64,000 nucleotides of DNA from Candidatus Kryptobacter tengchongensis (GTDB lineage: Bacteria > Bacteroidota > Ignavibacteria > Kryptoniales > Kryptoniaceae): contig FAON01000013.1 in NCBI GenBank assembly GCA_001485605.1, positions 62,001-126,000 on the forward strand. Reading direction: 5' to 3'. The notes under the pieces were generated by a model. That model made no database searches. It had not been told where the DNA came from and saw only the letters and a program-made list of their open reading frames with translations. The position numbers and the translations under genes were made by a program. The stretch's first letter is position 1; every line of letters starts with the position of its first letter. Of this stretch, positions 45,004 through 53,273 are shown piece by piece.

Positions 45004-46347
45004 TCATTCTTCAATCTTCGCATTTGATAACATCTCAACAAGCTCTTTGTTTGAAAATTTCATTCCTTTTAACGCCTTCTCGTAAGCATCTCTTTCACTT
45101 TTCCCTACAGCTCTTGACTTAACGCTCATGCTCCCAATTATTTGACCACTTTCTAAATCCTTAAGAAATAAATTCAACTCTGCTTCAACAGTGTAAAGCA
45201 TACCACCAACCCCTTGAACTGACGAGACAACTCTTGAACCTATATCACCACCCACAACAAATCTTGCTTCATCTTCAACCTTGTATCCATTTTTTTCAAT
45301 TGCTTGAGTTAATTTTTTCATAACATCAAATATCAACTTATCTTCTTTTGCGCCCTTTAAAGACACGGTAACACTTGGGGTCATTTCTGCACTTGTCGTA
45401 TAAGTAAATTCAGCCTTAATTTGTGAAATTATCCGCGCATATTCACTTGGTAACCCAGGAATTGAAAAACTTGCAATTATCTGGTTTGCCCTTTTACCCA
45501 TTGCGATCGCTTTGATACTCGCGATGCCCTGCTCATCCGTTGTGGTTCTTTCTATTACCTCGCCAGTTTTATATGTAAAAACCACATTTGCATTTACAAT
45601 CGGTACCAAAACATTTCCTTGATAAAACACTTTAACAACAAGCTCTTCTGGAAGCTCTTCACCAATTCTACCAACCTGATTATCTCCTGAAACCTTCTCA
45701 ATTTTAATCCTTGAAATTAAATCTCTTATCTCAGATTCAATTCCGCTTGCTGTTAAATCAACATCTGGTTTATAGGGAATTTTTGAAAGGGCGTTATAAA
45801 AAACCTGTTTTGAATAAATATCATAAATTTTTTGCTGTGCATCCTTTAAATTCTGAATTGCCTGTAAAACTTTTCCCGCACCTATAAATGATTGAGCATC
45901 TTCATAAAGCTTCTTAATTTGCATCCATGCATTCTCAATCTCATCTTCAAGTGAAGCCAAATACCGTTGCTTATCAAGAACCGCCAAAGCATACCATGTT
46001 TTAGCTTTTTTATCAAAATCCATTTCAACTATCTCACAACCTGTCAAAATCTCATCAACTATCGTTTTTGACTTTTGTTGAAATTCAGAGTAATAATCTG
46101 ACTCTTTGTTTATGATTCTTTCTTTCTCCAAACTCGTAATTTCTGATTGAACTTGAACTTTTATCTGTGAAGCGACATCTGCAATTGCATTCTGCTTTGC
46201 TGTCTCTCTCGCATCTTCACCAACAGCTGCACCAATTCCAAGGATATAAAATTCTTTTGGATATTTTGGATGTGTCTGGGTTTTATACCAGTTCGGTTGG
46301 GAAAAGACATAAGATGAAAATAAAATTGTCAATAAAAGAAATCGCAT
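45004..46347 (-). CDS. LPP20-domain envelope protein with FlgT-like layout
   Basis: 447 residues with a signal peptide (ending YVFSQ). The LPP20 region starts PNWYKTQTHPKYPKEFYILGIGAA and ends KAKTWYALAVLDKQR, then a helical segment (ALEDEIEN-like, YEDAQSFIGAGKVLQAIQNL). A transthyretin-like module (VPIVNANVVFTYKTGEVIE) and a C-terminal domain with FVVGGDIGSRVVSS and LYTVEAELNLFLKDL complete it. It is the clear paralogue of the DUF4384 protein gene, sharing the HPKYP/HPRYP opening and the same order of parts up to the C-terminus. It has no DUF4384. Position between the lipoprotein and the DUF6175-like gene suggests one complex. Confidence 0.78.
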   Translation of the reverse strand: MRFLLLTILFSSYVFSQPNWYKTQTHPKYPKEFYILGIGAAVGEDARETAKQNAIADVASQIKVQVQSEITSLEKERIINKESDYYSEFQQKSKTIVDEILTGCEIVEMDFDKKAKTWYALAVLDKQRYLASLEDEIENAWMQIKKLYEDAQSFIGAGKVLQAIQNLKDAQQKIYDIYSKQVFYNALSKIPYKPDVDLTASGIESEIRDLISRIKIEKVSGDNQVGRIGEELPEELVVKVFYQGNVLVPIVNANVVFTYKTGEVIERTTTDEQGIASIKAIAMGKRANQIIASFSIPGLPSEYARIISQIKAEFTYTTSAEMTPSVTVSLKGAKEDKLIFDVMKKLTQAIEKNGYKVEDEARFVVGGDIGSRVVSSVQGVGGMLYTVEAELNLFLKDLESGQIIGSMSVKSRAVGKSERDAYEKALKGMKFSNKELVEMLSNAKIEE

Positions 46348-46369
46348 AATTGTAACACCTGTTTTAATT

Positions 46370-47605
46370 TTACTCCGTTATCTCAAGAATTAAAAGTTTT
46401 CTATTTGCATTGATTCTTTTAACTTTAACAGGAACAGCGGTTTCAATTTGTTTTCTTATATCCCTGAATAAAGCAAGTGGAGAGTTGTACTTTTTAGGAT
46501 CAACCCATACAATATAATCAATTGTTTGATCGGTTACGACATTTTGTTTCGTTCTATTGCACAATTTCTTTAATGCTGATTCAGTAGCCATTAAAATTTC
46601 GTCATGCGTGTCCTCATCAAAATTCCCAGTGATTCTGAAAAGAAGTTTAAACTGCAAACCTCTTGTTAAGTCATCTTTCCAGTAAGCCATGATCCTGCTC
46701 AAGACTTTGTCAATTGCATCGTTCATTGCTTCTTCAACAACCGCTTCTTCAGGAACTGCGTATTCGCCACTATAACCTGTTTCAGTTCCAAGCAATCTTG
46801 CCGTCGTTGTCTCATAAGCTCTTGCTGCTACAATTGCTTTTCTATACTCAGTGGAGCCAATATATCTTTTTTCAACTTTAACATTATAAGTTATATAAAC
46901 ATCGCTTCCAATCGCAAGCGCAAGTTGATATGCGTAATCTTCCTCCACCCCCTTAAGACCAGCCTGCGCTTGTGCAAGCTCACTCAAAGTTTCCATTTGC
47001 TCAGGAACTTGGACATCGTATTTTCTCGCCGTAAGATATGACTCAATTACTTCAGCTCCCTTCTTCAACAATCTATCGCTTCTGAGCAAATCAACTGGGC
47101 TAACTCCCTTCGGTGTTTCTGGAACAACCATTATAAATGGCAAACCGATTGCCTCAGTTATCTCTTCTTTCGGTTTAATTACATTTCTCGCAACAAGATC
47201 ATCGGTTAAAAGTTTTTTGTTAACACGATAATATTTTGTGATCTTAACACGCCCATCGGCAAGCTTAACTCTTGATTCATATTCCGTTGATTCAAAAGTT
47301 ATATATTTTGCTATATTTCGCTCATCAAATATCTCATCTTGAATTGACTCAAAAGCTTTCCTTTCATCTGGCGTTTGCAAAATTGGGTCAGTTGCTCCAA
47401 TTAGAACATAGTAAATTGCTGCCCTTCTCCCATCAATCTCAGCAACTTTATTATCTTTCCCAATCCCGGAAGCCTTTATAGTAACCTCGGTGGGTGAATA
47501 ACTCTCAATAAATGTTGCCTCCCTTGAAACAGGTAGGTTCTTTTGAGAATAACCAGCCGAGAAACCTAAGAGCACAAGTAAAAACCCATAAATTAGCTTT
47601 TTCAT
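46370..47605 (-). CDS. Secreted envelope protein, DUF6175-like
   Basis: 411 residues with a signal peptide (ending GYSQ). It has the layout ATFIESYSPTEVTIKASGIGKD, EIDGRRAAIYYVLIGATDP, VARNVIKPKEEITEAIGLPFIMVVPE, then QLALAIGSDVYITYNVKV and TTTARLLGTETGYSGEY. I recall proteins of this pattern as DUF6175, but I could not check. The ALAIGSDVYITYNV segment resembles the CsgG/FlgO nucleotide-binding-like fold. It lies 23 nt upstream of the long LPP20 gene. Function is unknown. Confidence 0.7.
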   Translation of the reverse strand: MKKLIYGFLLVLLGFSAGYSQKNLPVSREATFIESYSPTEVTIKASGIGKDNKVAEIDGRRAAIYYVLIGATDPILQTPDERKAFESIQDEIFDERNIAKYITFESTEYESRVKLADGRVKITKYYRVNKKLLTDDLVARNVIKPKEEITEAIGLPFIMVVPETPKGVSPVDLLRSDRLLKKGAEVIESYLTARKYDVQVPEQMETLSELAQAQAGLKGVEEDYAYQLALAIGSDVYITYNVKVEKRYIGSTEYRKAIVAARAYETTTARLLGTETGYSGEYAVPEEAVVEEAMNDAIDKVLSRIMAYWKDDLTRGLQFKLLFRITGNFDEDTHDEILMATESALKKLCNRTKQNVVTDQTIDYIVWVDPKKYNSPLALFRDIRKQIETAVPVKVKRINANRKLLILEITE

Positions 47606-47678
47606 ATCTTATGCTTTTTTATTTTCTTTTTAAAATTAATTTAAACCAGATTTCCAAATTGTGCTTAAAATCACACCT

Positions 47679-49313
47679 TCACCAACCAACAGCACCTTTG
47701 ATAGCTGCAATTGGGTCAAATCCAAGTTTGGGTAATGAATAATTAAAGTAAAGCGAAAACATAACTCCAGAGTGATTTCCAGCTAAACCTGGAACAGTTC
47801 CTGACCAATTTTCAGAAGACCATTCTTCACTTTCAGAGAAAATTCTATATCCTAAATTAAAGCCAAAGTTAATATCGGGCGTTACAACATATTCAATTCC
47901 AAGTCCAATCCCAAATCCAAATCCAGAATGTATAAGTTTGCTCTCATCTTTTGAAAACCTTATACTTTCAAAAATCAATTCAGCTTTTCCAGTTGCAGCG
48001 AATCTTTTATAATAAAATTTTTTTATCAGGATACCATTTAAACCCAAAATTCCAACATCTGGTTTTTCTCCAAAGATATTCCTCATTGCTTGAAGGTTTT
48101 CTGCATCTCCACCCCCAAGAAAAACTCCAACTCCAGCCCAGAGCTGAGAAACATTGATATTCCTTCCGAAATTATAAATCAATTCAGCATGAATTGAATA
48201 AGCAATCATTTTTTCTGTATTCTGTTCACCAAACCAGCTGGTGTATTTTACCGTAAATGGATTATTTATCAATTTAACAACAACATCAATTGGTAATCTT
48301 GGTCTTTCAGAAACATAAACGCCAGGTTCAATTCCACCACCAATTATAATTTGAGCCCTTGAAAAAGCTCTTGGATTAGTTGTATTGTCTTCAACCTTAA
48401 TTACCCTTACAAAACCCACTTTTTTCTGAGCGACGCTACCACTTGGGTCTTCTTGCAATTCCACGAGATCAAAGCCATCATCAATTTTTATCCCTTCTCT
48501 TTTTCCCATTGGAAAGCTCACAGCATTTGAATAAACCTCCATTACTTGTGAACCCAACCGAAACTCTGGGATGTCTCTTGTTGCAACTTGAATATCGCGA
48601 GCAAGAGCTATAACAGCGGTTCTAAATGCGTATTCTTTATAATTAACTCTTTCACCTTCGTGTTTAAGCGTTTTTCCTATTCCAGCAGTCCCGATACCCT
48701 TTGTCTCTTTTCTAACAATAAGTTTCAAATCCCCTTCGCCATTTTCCTTGTAAATGACCCGATACCAAATAGCTCCTGCATTTAACTCCGTTGTGACAAT
48801 TTGACTTAAATTATCAACATAAACATTATATTTGCTTATAACTGGAACATATATAAACGCTGAGTTCATAATTTTCATTGCTTGTTCAGCGGTTATTCCA
48901 AGTGCTTTGGCTTTTGTTGCAATAAAACTATTTCTCTGCTCTTCTGTTAACAAATTTTGAGCTCTTATCTCCTTTTCAATGTCAAGAATCTCAATAATCT
49001 TTGGGACGAATTTCTCTTTCAAAATTTCAACAATTTCATCAAGTGAGATATTGGAACCCCGTGACTCAACTTCTTCTCTAAAATCTTCAAGAAGCTCAGC
49101 TGGTATTGGGTTATAATCAAATCTTGGCATTTCAATATATTCACGAAGCTTTTTAATGATATACTCTGCTTCCTTTTGTTCAATTTTTATAGATGGGTCT
49201 GAAACAATTAAAACATTGGCATAAGAAATTGATTTTCTTTCATACTTTAAATCTTGAGCCATTAACCCCAAATTCAAAAAAAGAGATAGGAGAATAAGTA
49301 AACCCATTTTCAT
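47679..49313 (-). CDS. Outer-membrane beta-barrel protein of the LPP20 cluster
   Basis: 544 residues from the ATG at 49313; a GTG at 49322 precedes it in frame and another ATG lies at 49307. A signal peptide (ending NLGLMAQ) is followed by a soluble helical region (about 30-190), a mixed region with FRTAVIALARDIQVATRDIP, and a C-terminal barrel-like half with strands such as GFGFGIGLGIEYV and DINFGFNLGYRI. The family is not recognised. It is the first gene of the cluster by direction of transcription, starting about 126 bp from tRNA-Glu. It may be the outer-membrane anchor of the system. Confidence 0.65.
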   Translation of the reverse strand: MKMGLLILLSLFLNLGLMAQDLKYERKSISYANVLIVSDPSIKIEQKEAEYIIKKLREYIEMPRFDYNPIPAELLEDFREEVESRGSNISLDEIVEILKEKFVPKIIEILDIEKEIRAQNLLTEEQRNSFIATKAKALGITAEQAMKIMNSAFIYVPVISKYNVYVDNLSQIVTTELNAGAIWYRVIYKENGEGDLKLIVRKETKGIGTAGIGKTLKHEGERVNYKEYAFRTAVIALARDIQVATRDIPEFRLGSQVMEVYSNAVSFPMGKREGIKIDDGFDLVELQEDPSGSVAQKKVGFVRVIKVEDNTTNPRAFSRAQIIIGGGIEPGVYVSERPRLPIDVVVKLINNPFTVKYTSWFGEQNTEKMIAYSIHAELIYNFGRNINVSQLWAGVGVFLGGGDAENLQAMRNIFGEKPDVGILGLNGILIKKFYYKRFAATGKAELIFESIRFSKDESKLIHSGFGFGIGLGIEYVVTPDINFGFNLGYRIFSESEEWSSENWSGTVPGLAGNHSGVMFSLYFNYSLPKLGFDPIAAIKGAVGW

Positions 49314-49448
49314 TTTCAGCACCCTACTGAATTTGTTTGCAAAACTTCAGTTTAATATAAGTAATCTTTCACTATTTGTCAAGCGTTAAAGGGGAAAATG
49401 TTTTAAGAGCGGTTTTCAAACTATCAGGTAGGTTATTAATAGTTGAAG

Positions 49449-49522
49449 TAGCGCGTGCGGGATTCGAACCCGCGATCTCCGCCTTGAGAGGGCGGTGTCC
49501 TAGACCACTAGACGAACGCGCC
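49449..49522 (-). tRNA. tRNA-Glu (CTC)
   Basis: 74 nt. The acceptor GGCGCGT/ACGCGCT has a G-U first pair, with discriminator A. The anticodon arm CCGCC-CTCTCAA-GGCGG gives anticodon CTC. The T arm is GCGGG-TTCGAAT-CCCGC. CCA is not encoded. It lies 14 nt after tRNA-Gly and is probably processed from the same transcript. Confidence 0.96.
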
Positions 49523-49536
49523 ATTAAAATTTAAAG

Positions 49537-49609
49537 AGCGCGAGACGGGACTCGAACCCGCGACACCCAGCTTGGGAAGCTGGTGTTCTACCACCTGAAC
49601 TACTCGCGC
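49537..49609 (-). tRNA. tRNA-Gly (CCC)
   Basis: 73 nt. The acceptor is GCGCGAG/CTCGCGC with discriminator T. The anticodon arm CCAGC-TTCCCAA-GCTGG gives anticodon CCC, reading GGG. The T arm is GCGGG-TTCGAGT-CCCGT. CCA is not encoded. The flanking bases extend the acceptor stem by a few pairs. Confidence 0.96.
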
Positions 49610-49624
49610 TCTTTTTCATAAATA

Positions 49625-49653
49625 AATATAAATTTTCAAACTCAAAAAATCAA
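49625..49653 (-). promoter_or_regulatory. Promoter of the tRNA-Gly/tRNA-Glu pair
   Basis: On the minus strand TTGATT (49648-49653), a 17-nt spacer, and TATATT (49625-49630). It lies 15 nt before the tRNA-Gly 5' end. The architecture matches the tRNA-Asp promoter. Confidence 0.6.
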
Positions 49654-49658
49654 GTTTC

Positions 49659-50270
49659 TCACTGCTCCGCATATTTAACAGAGCAACCGTATGGCTTAGT
49701 AATTGATACGCTTACTGGTTTACCAGCAAGGATTTCGTTTAACGCATTTCTTACATAATTAATTTTCTCTTTCTTTTCTCCTCTCGGATCATCATCTATC
49801 GCACCATTGTAAACAAGCTTTCCATTTTTATCTATGATAAACATATGTGGCGTCGTTTTAGCGTCAAACATTCTGCCAACTTTTCCATCTGGATCCATTA
49901 AATAAGCAGTATAAACCGCGCCCCATTCGCTATAAATTTTTTGTAACTCCTTTGGTTCTCTGTAATCTCTATGTTTTGGATTAGTAGAGTTTATAATGAT
50001 CCAAACGATTCCTTTTTGTGTAAATTCCTTCTGAACAGTTGTCATTATTTTTTCTTTATAAACACGTTGAACAAACGGACAATTTGGATTGCTCCATTCA
50101 AGGACTACGATTTTATCCTTAAAATCAGATAGCTTTACAACTTTACCGTTTAAATCAACTAAACTAAAATCAGGGACAACATTGCCAACCTCAACTTTTT
50201 TATCTTCACCAGGTAAAAGTGGAAGAGCAAACACCAACAAAAGCATTCCTGTGATTTGTATTATGTTCAT
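49659..50270 (-). CDS. Secreted thioredoxin-fold (redoxin) protein
   Basis: 203 residues with a signal peptide (to about 21). It is an AhpC/TSA-type redoxin: VGNVVPDFSLVDLNGKVVKLSDFKDK, then the active-site region LEWSNPNCPFVQRVYK with Cys64, and TTPHMFIIDKNGKLVYNGAIDD. The CxxC second cysteine is replaced (CPFV). The only other cysteine is Cys196 near the C-terminus (YGCSVKY), which could resolve a disulfide. A periplasmic thiol or peroxide function is inferred. It follows the DsbD-alpha-like gene by 14 nt. Confidence 0.85.
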   Translation of the reverse strand: MNIIQITGMLLLVFALPLLPGEDKKVEVGNVVPDFSLVDLNGKVVKLSDFKDKIVVLEWSNPNCPFVQRVYKEKIMTTVQKEFTQKGIVWIIINSTNPKHRDYREPKELQKIYSEWGAVYTAYLMDPDGKVGRMFDAKTTPHMFIIDKNGKLVYNGAIDDDPRGEKKEKINYVRNALNEILAGKPVSVSITKPYGCSVKYAEQ

Positions 50271-50284
50271 TTCAAATCCTCCTA

Positions 50285-51076
50285 TTACTTTTGTTTTAAA
50301 TTTAACTCATAACCTTCTCCATTTATGACGACGATGCCACTTAAAAAGTTCACTTTAGCGTTCGCAACAGTTGGGGTAATCAGCATCTCAATTTTTCCAT
50401 CCCTCACCTTTATACTTTTTAAATCAATCAGAAAGTTATCCATAAAATCAGGATAGAAATCTTGAACCCTATCCAAATTTTTTCCCGAAAGCTCGATTTT
50501 TACCAAATTTGAATTTCCTTTTTTCTCAACCTTAAAATTTTTAATCGTTAAACCTGAACTTTCAAATTTCTTCGGCAACATATCTTTATATTTTTTGATT
50601 AACCTTTTTTCAACATCACTTGTTTTTTTCAATTTATATTCCACTGTTGCATTCCCAGGGATGCAACTTTCGCTACATACAAGCCAATTAAGGTGAACTT
50701 TTATATTGCTTTGTCTTTTTACCGCTTCATTTGAAACAACCTGAATTGGAATCAGCAAAACGACTTCATTATAATAACCAAATGACACAATATCACCGTG
50801 AACAATTTTCACTGGAATTGGAAACTGGATTTCCCCGGATTTAAGCGAAGGCGGAAGGATTAACTTTATTTCAGGAGCAAGTCCAGCATCACCTGGATTT
50901 CGCCAGTAAATATACCAACCTGGCGAAATTGTAAATCTAACACCAAGATAAAACTTATCTGAAGCACCATCCCAATCAGAAATGATGTTAACTTTGACAA
51001 GCTCTTTATCTTGGGAAATCATATGATTTTGACTCATTAGTGTTAGGATGATTAAACTAAACACCAAGTTCCTCAT
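50285..51076 (-). CDS. Stand-alone DsbD N-terminal (alpha) domain-like protein
   Basis: 263 residues from the ATG at 51076; the longer frame begins with TTG at 51088. After a signal peptide, the sequence fits DsbD-alpha/PF11412: VRFTISPGWYIYWRNPGDAGLAPEI, then the redox pair in LNWLVCSESCIPGNA, whose two cysteines would exchange disulfides. The membrane electron-transfer domain and the C-terminal thioredoxin domain of DsbD are missing. The neighbouring redoxin gene could supply the partner. It overlaps the acyl-CoA synthetase gene by 20 nt. Confidence 0.82.
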   Translation of the reverse strand: MRNLVFSLIILTLMSQNHMISQDKELVKVNIISDWDGASDKFYLGVRFTISPGWYIYWRNPGDAGLAPEIKLILPPSLKSGEIQFPIPVKIVHGDIVSFGYYNEVVLLIPIQVVSNEAVKRQSNIKVHLNWLVCSESCIPGNATVEYKLKKTSDVEKRLIKKYKDMLPKKFESSGLTIKNFKVEKKGNSNLVKIELSGKNLDRVQDFYPDFMDNFLIDLKSIKVRDGKIEMLITPTVANAKVNFLSGIVVINGEGYELNLKQK

Positions 51077-52877
51077 ACATCTGCTCAATTAGATGTTTAT
51101 ATTTTTGCTCAACGACTTTTCTTTTAACTTTCAATGTTGGGGTCAATTCCCCGTCTTCAATTGTAAATGGTTTTTCAAGCAGGCGAAAGTTTCTTATATG
51201 CTCGTGCTGTGCAAGCTCCTTGTTTATTCTTTTAAGTTCTCTTTCAAATAATCTATAAATTTCATCCCTGTGAATTAACTCCTTCTCATCATGAAATGGT
51301 ATTCCCTGCTGTTTTGCATAATCTTTTATCGCTTCAAAATCTGGAACGATCAAAGCTGTTAAAAATGGTTTACCCTCACCGATCACAACTGCCTGGTCAA
51401 TATAATTTGATTGAATCAATAAACTTTCAATCGGCTGTGGCGCGATATTTTTCCCACCAGAGCTAACGAAGATATGCTTCTTTCTGTCCGTTATAACAAG
51501 GAAACCATCTTCATCAAAATAACCAATATCACCCGTATGGAACCATCCATCTTTATCAATCACCTCAGCTGTTGCTTCTGGGTTATTGTAATAACCAAGC
51601 ATCACATTCGGACCACGTGCAAGAATTTCACCATCTTCAGCAATTTTTATTTCAACTCCTGGAATCGGCTTCCCAACAGTTCCAAATTTATAATCATCAA
51701 GGCGATTTACGGTTAAAACTGGCGATGTTTCTGTAAGTCCATATCCTTCAATGATTTTAATTCCAAGTGCTTCAAAAAATTCACCAAGTTCCTTTGCAAG
51801 TGCAGCTCCTCCAGAAACAAAGAATTTTATCCTTCCCCCAGTTCTTTCTTTCAATTTTGAAAATACAAGTTTATCTGCAAGAGCATATTGAGATTTAAGC
51901 CATGCTGGAACTTTTCCCCTTTTACTTGCTTGGACATATTTTTTCCCAACATCAAGAGCCCAATAGAAAATTTTCCTTCTAATTGCTGGTCCAGCCTCAA
52001 CCCCCTTTATTATCCTATTATAGAGTCGCTCAAACAATCTCGGGACAGAGGTCATAACAGTAGGTTTCACTTCAAGTAAATTTTGTGCAATTGTGTCTAT
52101 GCTTTCGGCGAGCGCAACTGTTCCACCACAAGCAAACGCTGCATAAAATCCCGCCATTCTTTCAAACGAATGAGAAAACGGAAGATAAGAAAGGAATGTA
52201 TCTTCTGGGGTCATCGGGACAACTTGCGTAGCACTTAAGATATTTGATACAAGATTTTTATGCGTAAGGACAACCCCCTTCGGTTCCCCAGTTGTGCCAG
52301 AAGTGTAAATTATCGTCAAAATATCCTCTGGTTTTATCTCCTTTATCATATTTATCCAGTAATCAGGATTTTTCTCCTTGAAATCTCTTCCAAGTTCCAT
52401 CAATTCCTTCAAACTCAAAAGATAATCGGGGGCTGCAATTCCCTTCTCTGTAAAGATTATAACTTTATCAAGTGTCTTAACTTGATCATAAATTTTTTCA
52501 ACTTTAGAAAATTGAACTTGATTTGACACAAAAGTTGCCTTAACACCGGCGTTGTTAAAAATATATTCAATCTGCTTTGCGGTCAAAGTTGGATAAACAG
52601 GCACATCAATTATGCCTGTCGTCGTCATGGCAAAATCAACAATTATCCATTCAATTCTATTTTCCGATATAATTCCAACTTTATCACCTTTTTTCAATCC
52701 AAGCGCAGCAAGCCCACATGCCGTAAGTTCAACCATTTCCCTTAATTCCTTATATGAAAGCGGTTTATAAACCCCGGCAACTTTGTAAAGATACGCTGGT
52801 TTGTCTGAATCAATAAAGTGACGAGTTATAACATCAAACATTTCTGCAATTGTGGAAAATGGTTTTACAACAGGCAT
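51057..52877 (-). CDS. Long-chain acyl-CoA synthetase (AMP-binding, FadD-like)
   Basis: 606 residues. The enzyme activates fatty acids to acyl-CoA through an acyl-AMP. The AMP-binding P-loop-like signature YTSGTTGEPKG is at 191-201. Further motifs are GGAALAKELGEFFEALG, IIEGYGLTETSPV, GWFHTGDIGYFDEDGFLVITDRKK (read in parts) and a late TPTLKVKRKVV with catalytic Lys. Length agrees with the FAA/long-chain class. A strong AAGGAGAT ribosome site precedes the ATG. It lies 24 nt from acpS, which suits a lipid-metabolism unit. Confidence 0.93.
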   Translation of the reverse strand: MPVVKPFSTIAEMFDVITRHFIDSDKPAYLYKVAGVYKPLSYKELREMVELTACGLAALGLKKGDKVGIISENRIEWIIVDFAMTTTGIIDVPVYPTLTAKQIEYIFNNAGVKATFVSNQVQFSKVEKIYDQVKTLDKVIIFTEKGIAAPDYLLSLKELMELGRDFKEKNPDYWINMIKEIKPEDILTIIYTSGTTGEPKGVVLTHKNLVSNILSATQVVPMTPEDTFLSYLPFSHSFERMAGFYAAFACGGTVALAESIDTIAQNLLEVKPTVMTSVPRLFERLYNRIIKGVEAGPAIRRKIFYWALDVGKKYVQASKRGKVPAWLKSQYALADKLVFSKLKERTGGRIKFFVSGGAALAKELGEFFEALGIKIIEGYGLTETSPVLTVNRLDDYKFGTVGKPIPGVEIKIAEDGEILARGPNVMLGYYNNPEATAEVIDKDGWFHTGDIGYFDEDGFLVITDRKKHIFVSSGGKNIAPQPIESLLIQSNYIDQAVVIGEGKPFLTALIVPDFEAIKDYAKQQGIPFHDEKELIHRDEIYRLFERELKRINKELAQHEHIRNFRLLEKPFTIEDGELTPTLKVKRKVVEQKYKHLIEQMYEELGV

Positions 52878-52901
52878 ATTAGATCTCCTTTTTGGTTTGG
52901 A

Positions 52902-53273
52902 TTAATTTTTTTCAACCACAGCGAAAGCAACTGCATAATTTAGAGAATGCGAGATTGAAATGTAAAATGAGCAGGAACTAAACTGTTCTTTAATTTGATT
53001 GTGAAGTATGACCTCTGGTTTACCGTTTTCGTCATTTAAAATTTCAACATCTTTCCACCTGAAAATCCCACTCCATCCAGTTGAGATCGCCTTGCTTATT
53101 GCCTCCTTTGCTGCAAATCTTCCAGCGAGGTGCTGATAAATGTTATTTTTTGAAAAGCAATAATCTATTTCACGTTGTGTAAATACTTTATTCAAAAAGT
53201 GCTCACCCCATTTTTCTGTTAAATTTTTAAATCTATCTATCTCAACTATGTCAACTCCAATTCCAACTATCAT
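52902..53273 (-). CDS. acpS: Holo-[acyl-carrier-protein] synthase
   Basis: 123 residues, normal length. AcpS transfers 4'-phosphopantetheine from CoA to ACP. The metal-binding Asp8 is in MIVGIGVDIVEIDRF and the second ligand in LAGRFAAKEAISKA. ISISHSLNYAVAFAVV closes the domain. It overlaps the HAD phosphatase gene by 4 nt (ATGA). It is next to acyl-CoA synthetase. Confidence 0.95.
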   Translation of the reverse strand: MIVGIGVDIVEIDRFKNLTEKWGEHFLNKVFTQREIDYCFSKNNIYQHLAGRFAAKEAISKAISTGWSGIFRWKDVEILNDENGKPEVILHNQIKEQFSSCSFYISISHSLNYAVAFAVVEKN

